Below are positions 14,649 to 18,896 of a stretch of DNA of 18,896 nt, piece by piece. Position 1 is the stretch's first letter, and each line of letters begins with the position of its first letter. Source of the DNA: Helicobacter sp. (GTDB lineage Bacteria > Campylobacterota > Campylobacteria > Campylobacterales > Helicobacteraceae); NCBI GenBank assembly GCA_029264655.1, contig JARHZY010000152.1, positions 1-18,896 on the forward strand, given 5' to 3'. The notes beneath the pieces are model-generated. The model was not told the DNA's origin. It saw nothing but the letters and a program-made list of their open reading frames with translations, and did not search any database. Position numbers and translations under genes: made by a program.

Positions 14649-15248
14649 TTAGTAGTCTAGTGGTGTTTGTTTGACTTCTTTATCCGCACTTGGACGCACA
14701 GAGCCAAAGCCTTCAAATTCAAGCTGATGGTGGCATTTTGCTTCTTCTAGATCTTTTAAAAAATCTTCTTTTAAGCCAAAATGTGCTCGTTGTTCGCTTG
14801 CATTTTCAAATCTATTGCCCATAACAATTGCAAGTTCAGGGCACACTTCAGCACACAAACCACAATATATACACCTACCTAAATTTATAGTATAAGAATC
14901 TATTTTCTTTCTACCATCTTCACCTTCATGTGTCAAGATTCTAATGCAATTGCTTGTGCATATTTTTTCGCATAAACCACAGCCAATACACCGCTCACTA
15001 CCAGATTCAAGCATTCTTTGTAAATTATGCACAGCACGATAGCGAGGGCTTAATGGTTGTGTTTCAAAAGGGTAATTAATTGTTACAGGTTTGCTAAAAA
15101 ACTCTTTGATTGTTAAGCCCAAGCCTTTAACAATATCAGCCCCTAAGCTTAATTGCATACTTCTTTTAAAATGTTCAAAACCATTTTTTGGCATTTTTTC
15201 CATGCTAACAAAATAATAATCTTTTTGTGTTTCTTGTTGTTTTTGCAT
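14649..15248 (-). CDS. nuoI: Complex I Fe-S subunit I (clusters N6a/N6b)
   Basis: 199 residues. Two 4Fe-4S motifs are present: Cys87-x2-Cys90-x2-Cys93-x3-Cys97 in CIGCGLCEKIC and Cys126-x2-Cys129-x2-Cys132-x3-Cys136 in CIYCGLCAEVCPE. These bind the clusters that carry electrons from NuoG toward NuoB and quinone. The first motif is followed by Thr-Ser-Asn-Cys rather than the usual Pro, adding an extra Cys101. The segment RYRAVHNLQRMLESGSERC (69-87) is similar to other NuoI proteins. The N-terminus has about 15 polar residues before the family match; the start is supported by AAGGAG a few bases before ATG 15248. It lies 10 bases after nuoH and 9 before nuoJ. Confidence 0.96.
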   Translation of the reverse strand: MQKQQETQKDYYFVSMEKMPKNGFEHFKRSMQLSLGADIVKGLGLTIKEFFSKPVTINYPFETQPLSPRYRAVHNLQRMLESGSERCIGCGLCEKICTSNCIRILTHEGEDGRKKIDSYTINLGRCIYCGLCAEVCPELAIVMGNRFENASEQRAHFGLKEDFLKDLEEAKCHHQLEFEGFGSVRPSADKEVKQTPLDY

Positions 15249-15258
15249 ATATATCTCC

Positions 15259-16245
15259 TTATAATAATATAATACCTGTTATTAATACATTTACTAATGC
15301 TAAAGGCACAAGCACTTTCCAACATGTGTTCATTAATTGGTCTGGTCTTACATGCGGTAATGTTGCTCTAACCCACATAAATAAGAATATAAAGAAACAA
15401 ACTTTTAAAATAATGGCAATACCGCCGGGAATAAAACCTATTGGATTAAATCCTCCCAAAAATATAAGACTAACAACAAAACCAAATGCAAACATATGGG
15501 CATATTCAGCAATAAAAAACATACCCCATTTTAAGCCGCTATATTCTGTGCAATATCCCGCAATAATTTCTGCTTCATGTTCCAATAAGTCAAATGGTGT
15601 TCTATTAAGCTCTGCGTAGCTTGCTATCAAAAAGAGCAAAAATGCTAAAGGTTGTTTCCATATCAGCCAATCAAGTATACCACCACTTTGATAAGCATTC
15701 ATAGCGACAAGAGAGAGTGAGCCCACAAGCATAATTGGTGCTAAAATGGCAAGCCCACTTACAATTTCAAAGCTTAATACTTGAATACAAGCTCTAGCAC
15801 CACCTATTAAACTCCATTTATTACCACTACTAAGTCCTGCTAAGAGTGGTGCATAGATTCCTACTGCACCAACTGAAATAAAAAACAATAAACCAACATT
15901 AATATCAGAAATAATGGGTGTTACCTTATAGCCAAATATTTCAAAATCTGGAAAAAATGGAATAGCTACCATAGAAGTCATAGCACTTACTAATGCTATC
16001 ACTGGTGCTAGTGTAAAGATAAGCTTATTTGCACCTTTAGGGATAACATCTTCTTTTGTAAAAAGCTTAATTGCATCTGCCCCAAATTGTAATAACCCAA
16101 ATGGTCCAACATATATAGGTCCTAATCGCCTTTGAAAAAAGCCTAATATCTTGCGTTCAATATAGGTTGCAAAACCACCTAGAAATGAAAATACAAGCAC
16201 AACCACTAACACTTTAATAATGGTCTCAATAATAAATGCACTCAT
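15259..16245 (-). CDS. nuoH: Complex I membrane subunit H (quinone-site subunit)
   Basis: 328 residues, about eight membrane helices, normal for NuoH. The first matrix-side loop reads ERKILGFFQRRLGPIYVGP (30-48), then QFGADAIKLFTKEDVIP (53-69), both standard. The charged loop AELNRTPFDLLEHEAE (211-226) and IIAGYCTEYSGLKW (227-240) carry the conserved Glu and Arg residues that link the quinone cavity to the proton channels. The ATG overlaps the nuoG stop by four bases (ATGA), indicating coupled translation. nuoI starts 10 bases after its stop. Confidence 0.96.
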   Translation of the reverse strand: MSAFIIETIIKVLVVVLVFSFLGGFATYIERKILGFFQRRLGPIYVGPFGLLQFGADAIKLFTKEDVIPKGANKLIFTLAPVIALVSAMTSMVAIPFFPDFEIFGYKVTPIISDINVGLLFFISVGAVGIYAPLLAGLSSGNKWSLIGGARACIQVLSFEIVSGLAILAPIMLVGSLSLVAMNAYQSGGILDWLIWKQPLAFLLFLIASYAELNRTPFDLLEHEAEIIAGYCTEYSGLKWGMFFIAEYAHMFAFGFVVSLIFLGGFNPIGFIPGGIAIILKVCFFIFLFMWVRATLPHVRPDQLMNTCWKVLVPLALVNVLITGIILL

Positions 16246-18896
16246 GCCCTATTCCTTTCATTCTCATATTCATTATTGTCTATTATAGCAGCTTTTACAA
16301 TCTGTAGTGATGTGCTAAAATATCCTTGAAACAATGCTGTTACATGGGGAAGCATAGGTGAAACAAGCACCAATGTAGCATGTTCTAATTCATTATCACA
16401 ATAAATGGCACTATCAATACGAATATCCCCTTGCATAAGGTAAATAGAATCACCATCTTGCAATCCATGTTGTTCCATATAGGTTTTGCTCACATATACG
16501 CCACTTTTTGATTGCAGATTCTTACTCGCACGCGTTGTATGATTAAATTGATTCTGTGTTTCAAGTAATAATGCATTATAGCCTATAATATTACGCGGAC
16601 GTAATGAAAATTTTATTTCAAGGCTATTTTGTGCTACTTTTTGGTCTAAAAGCAACATATAGCCACGATTATCTTTACCATCGCGTTCAAAGCTTACACG
16701 CAAGTCTTTATGTTCAATAGGTTGATACATAGGATTATTTGTGGTAAGCCACGCAGTGAAATCACCCAAATATTCAAGATTTGCAAGCTCTTCTGGTAAT
16801 GCACCTAATGTGCGTGCAACATCACTTAAATCAAATGCTGATTCTAGCGATGAATCTAAATAGGGTACACTTGGAAATAATGGTAAAACACGCATTTCCA
16901 TATTTGTTATACTTCCTTCACTTTGTGCTAAGGTTGGTAATGGAAAATGTGGTTTTATGGTGGCTAGATTAGAATCTAATATAAAATTTCCTTGTGTTCG
17001 GATACCTATGCTATATCGTGATTTTATGGTATCTTGTGCATTTAATGTGCAAAGATTGGCAATACCTAAGGTATTTGTGCCTTTTGGAATATAGAGAAAA
17101 CGCAATGAAAGCTTTGTGCATACAAATGCAACAAGATGTGCTAGAATTTGTAATTTTATTGCATTATCCATAATATCATGTTGCACGGATTCTGTTATAC
17201 CTTCCATAATAGCAGTAGCTACAGCATGTTCAATGGTTGGTGGATTGGTATCTGTAAAGTGTGATTGTAATCCATAACCATCACTACTTGTAAAATCATG
17301 TGCTAAAAATTCATCAAAAACATATTGTGAAAGCATAAGGATTCCATTATGTTTTGCTAATTTGAGACTACTTATATCATCTAAGCCTAATGCATTGGCA
17401 ATAATGCTTGTATCGTATGGGCTTAAGTTATCAACTTGGCTTGTTTCTTGTTCTATTTGTATATCTTTATTTCCATCTGTATTTGTTTTGTCTGCTTGTA
17501 TCTGTGATTGCATATTTATATCATTTTCTTTTTGGATATAAAATCCTTCTATTTTCTGTGTTTTTTTATGCATAAATGCTTGCAAACTATTAGGGAAGCA
17601 TGCTTCAAAATCATCAATTAAGTCATTTGCAAATATTAAGCCAAGCAAACCCATAAGCCCTACATTTGCACTATCACCTTGTATCTGTGTGATATTTTTA
17701 CTAAGAGATTCCAAGAGATTGTCTTTAAATAAACCAATACTAATAACTTGTGAGTTTTTTTTGATTTTTAAATTATTATTAATCTTGTAACGCACAATTG
17801 GTGCATCGTATTTAAAGTAAGCATGCAGAGCAATAAAGCTCTCACTTGTTTTAAAATCATCAAATGTTGCAAAAAAAGTGCGTGTTGTTTGTGTGAGAGT
17901 ATGGTTATTGTGCATATTAAATTGCATAGTATAGTGTTTGCGTGCTTGTAAAAAATGCTCTTGGAATATTTGCAAACAATATGCTTCATGGTTTATAAGT
18001 GGGATATTTAGTTTTTTAGCGATTAAGTCTGCAATAAATGCTTCTTCATTAGTTGCATCACTACCTATATATATCGAATCTGCCCTTTGTAATGCCTGCA
18101 ATACTGCTGTTGTTTGGCGTGTGCCAATAGATACTAAATCAAAGGCAAATCTTCCTGCCCCACAAATAGGATTATATAGATAGTCATTTTGCACACGATA
18201 CACTTTTTGTAAATCCCCTTTTACATCTAAGTGTTTCACATTATAAATAAGCTCGCAACCGCCCGCACAATGCCCACAAGTAGAATACACTTTTTCTAAT
18301 TCCCATGCATTACTAGTATATGTGAAATCCTTATAAGTCATAGCACCAACGGGGCAAACAGATATACACTCACCACAATCTTTACATTCATTTTTACCAA
18401 TAAATTCAATTAAACCTTTTTGTCGTTTTGACCATACAGAATATGGATCTTTACCCATAGAATCTTTGTAATTATCTGGAGTAAAAAGATTTGCTTTACC
18501 CGCTTTTAAATTTGCTTCACCAATATTATCTTTACATGTAGTAACACACCGCTCACACATAATGCAAAGTGCGGGATCATAAAAGCTTTGTGCAAAGCTA
18601 AAAGATTTTTTATCAGCTTCTTGTAAGCCAAATTGTTGCATATCAACCTTTGTATAGAGTGTAAAATCTTGTAATTCACATTCCCCACTTTTATCACATA
18701 CGCCACATTCTAATGGGTGATTGACACAATAAGTTGTCATTATTTCATTTCTATCTTTTTGCAATTCTTCATTATGCACAACTACATTCATACCATCTTT
18801 TACTTTTGCATTGCAACTATAAACTCGTTTGCCATTTACCTCAACCATACACATTTTGCAGGCTATGGTTGGACTACAACCACTTAAAAAGCAAAT
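16242..18896 (-). CDS. nuoG: Complex I large Fe-S subunit G (5' end beyond window)
   Basis: 884 residues are visible; the first few tens lie beyond the right edge. In visible numbering: 2Fe-2S ligands Cys2, Cys13, Cys16, Cys28 (cluster N1b); His60-x3-Cys64-x2-Cys67-x5-Cys73 (N5); Cys111/114/117/121 in CIMCERCVTTC and Cys171/174/177/181 in CKDCGECISVCPVGA, two complete ferredoxin motifs where most NuoG need only four of these cysteines; and Cys207-x2-Cys210-x3-Cys214 with Cys245 in NPICGAGRF (N7). The rest is the molybdopterin-oxidoreductase-like domain, with no cofactor residues recognised, interrupted by a polar Gln/Asn/Asp stretch (about 453-493). It passes electrons from the input module to NuoI. 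In Helicobacter and Campylobacter the NADH-binding NuoF is replaced by other small proteins, and flavodoxin is the proposed donor. The stop overlaps the nuoH start. Confidence 0.95.
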   Translation of the reverse strand: MCFLSGCSPTIACKMCMVEVNGKRVYSCNAKVKDGMNVVVHNEELQKDRNEIMTTYCVNHPLECGVCDKSGECELQDFTLYTKVDMQQFGLQEADKKSFSFAQSFYDPALCIMCERCVTTCKDNIGEANLKAGKANLFTPDNYKDSMGKDPYSVWSKRQKGLIEFIGKNECKDCGECISVCPVGAMTYKDFTYTSNAWELEKVYSTCGHCAGGCELIYNVKHLDVKGDLQKVYRVQNDYLYNPICGAGRFAFDLVSIGTRQTTAVLQALQRADSIYIGSDATNEEAFIADLIAKKLNIPLINHEAYCLQIFQEHFLQARKHYTMQFNMHNNHTLTQTTRTFFATFDDFKTSESFIALHAYFKYDAPIVRYKINNNLKIKKNSQVISIGLFKDNLLESLSKNITQIQGDSANVGLMGLLGLIFANDLIDDFEACFPNSLQAFMHKKTQKIEGFYIQKENDINMQSQIQADKTNTDGNKDIQIEQETSQVDNLSPYDTSIIANALGLDDISSLKLAKHNGILMLSQYVFDEFLAHDFTSSDGYGLQSHFTDTNPPTIEHAVATAIMEGITESVQHDIMDNAIKLQILAHLVAFVCTKLSLRFLYIPKGTNTLGIANLCTLNAQDTIKSRYSIGIRTQGNFILDSNLATIKPHFPLPTLAQSEGSITNMEMRVLPLFPSVPYLDSSLESAFDLSDVARTLGALPEELANLEYLGDFTAWLTTNNPMYQPIEHKDLRVSFERDGKDNRGYMLLLDQKVAQNSLEIKFSLRPRNIIGYNALLLETQNQFNHTTRASKNLQSKSGVYVSKTYMEQHGLQDGDSIYLMQGDIRIDSAIYCDNELEHATLVLVSPMLPHVTALFQGYFSTSLQIVKAAIIDNNEYENERNRA

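Noticed and set aside
1..18896. Search for CRISPR arrays, tRNA or rRNA genes, insertion sequences, phage genes and defence systems
   Set aside because: No spaced repeats, cloverleaf sequences, transposase or integrase motifs, or nuclease/effector-like genes were seen. Almost all coding space is accounted for by recognised core genes.

Overview
The window looks like an AT-rich chromosome segment of a Helicobacter-type epsilonproteobacterium (Campylobacterota). The basis is the AT-rich codon use, the strong matches of the encoded proteins to Helicobacter/Campylobacter housekeeping proteins, the aspS-adk pair, extended TGnTAnAAT-like -10 elements without clear -35 boxes, and a NuoG with extra ferredoxin-like cysteines. 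Presence of pst phosphate-transporter genes argues against H. pylori, which as far as I know lacks them. An enterohepatic Helicobacter is my best guess; species cannot be fixed from sequence alone.

Layout, left to right. Positions 1-214 (minus) hold the N-terminus of a family 2 glycosyltransferase that runs off the left edge. Across a 313-bp divergent intergenic region lie pstA and pstB (plus, 528-2106), a phosphate ABC permease and its ATPase, without pstS or pstC beside them. A loosely packed, AT-rich stretch follows. It contains a monocistronic TRL-family lipoprotein gene with its own promoter and terminator (minus, 2446-2760), a 516-bp spacer with a possible tiny hydrophobic ORF, and a secreted lysozyme/transglycosylase-like gene (minus, 3277-3912). 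The latter shares a compact divergent promoter region with glyS (plus, 3981-6059).

From 6233 onward everything is on the minus strand and is core metabolism: aspS followed 13 bp later by adk (8585 down to 6233), and then the distal part of the complex I operon, nuoG-H-I-J-K-L-M-N in canonical order (18896 down to 8784). The nuo genes are tightly coupled (4-bp overlaps for G/H and J/K, gaps of 1 to 13 bp elsewhere) and the unit ends in an 11-bp inverted repeat at 8717-8761. nuoG is cut by the right window edge.

The nuo genes encode the proton-pumping membrane arm (H, J, K, L, M, N) plus NuoI and NuoG, which carry the Fe-S wire. Known epsilonproteobacterial complex I lacks normal NuoE/NuoF and is thought to take electrons from flavodoxin or ferredoxin rather than NADH; the genes that would show this here lie outside the window. 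GlyS, AspS and Adk serve translation and nucleotide balance. I found no tRNA, rRNA, CRISPR, insertion sequence, prophage or defence system, and no convincing new multi-gene system. The most worthwhile leads are the eight-cysteine ferredoxin-like segment of NuoG, the pstAB pair separated from pstSC, and the possible small transcription unit at about 2945-3115.
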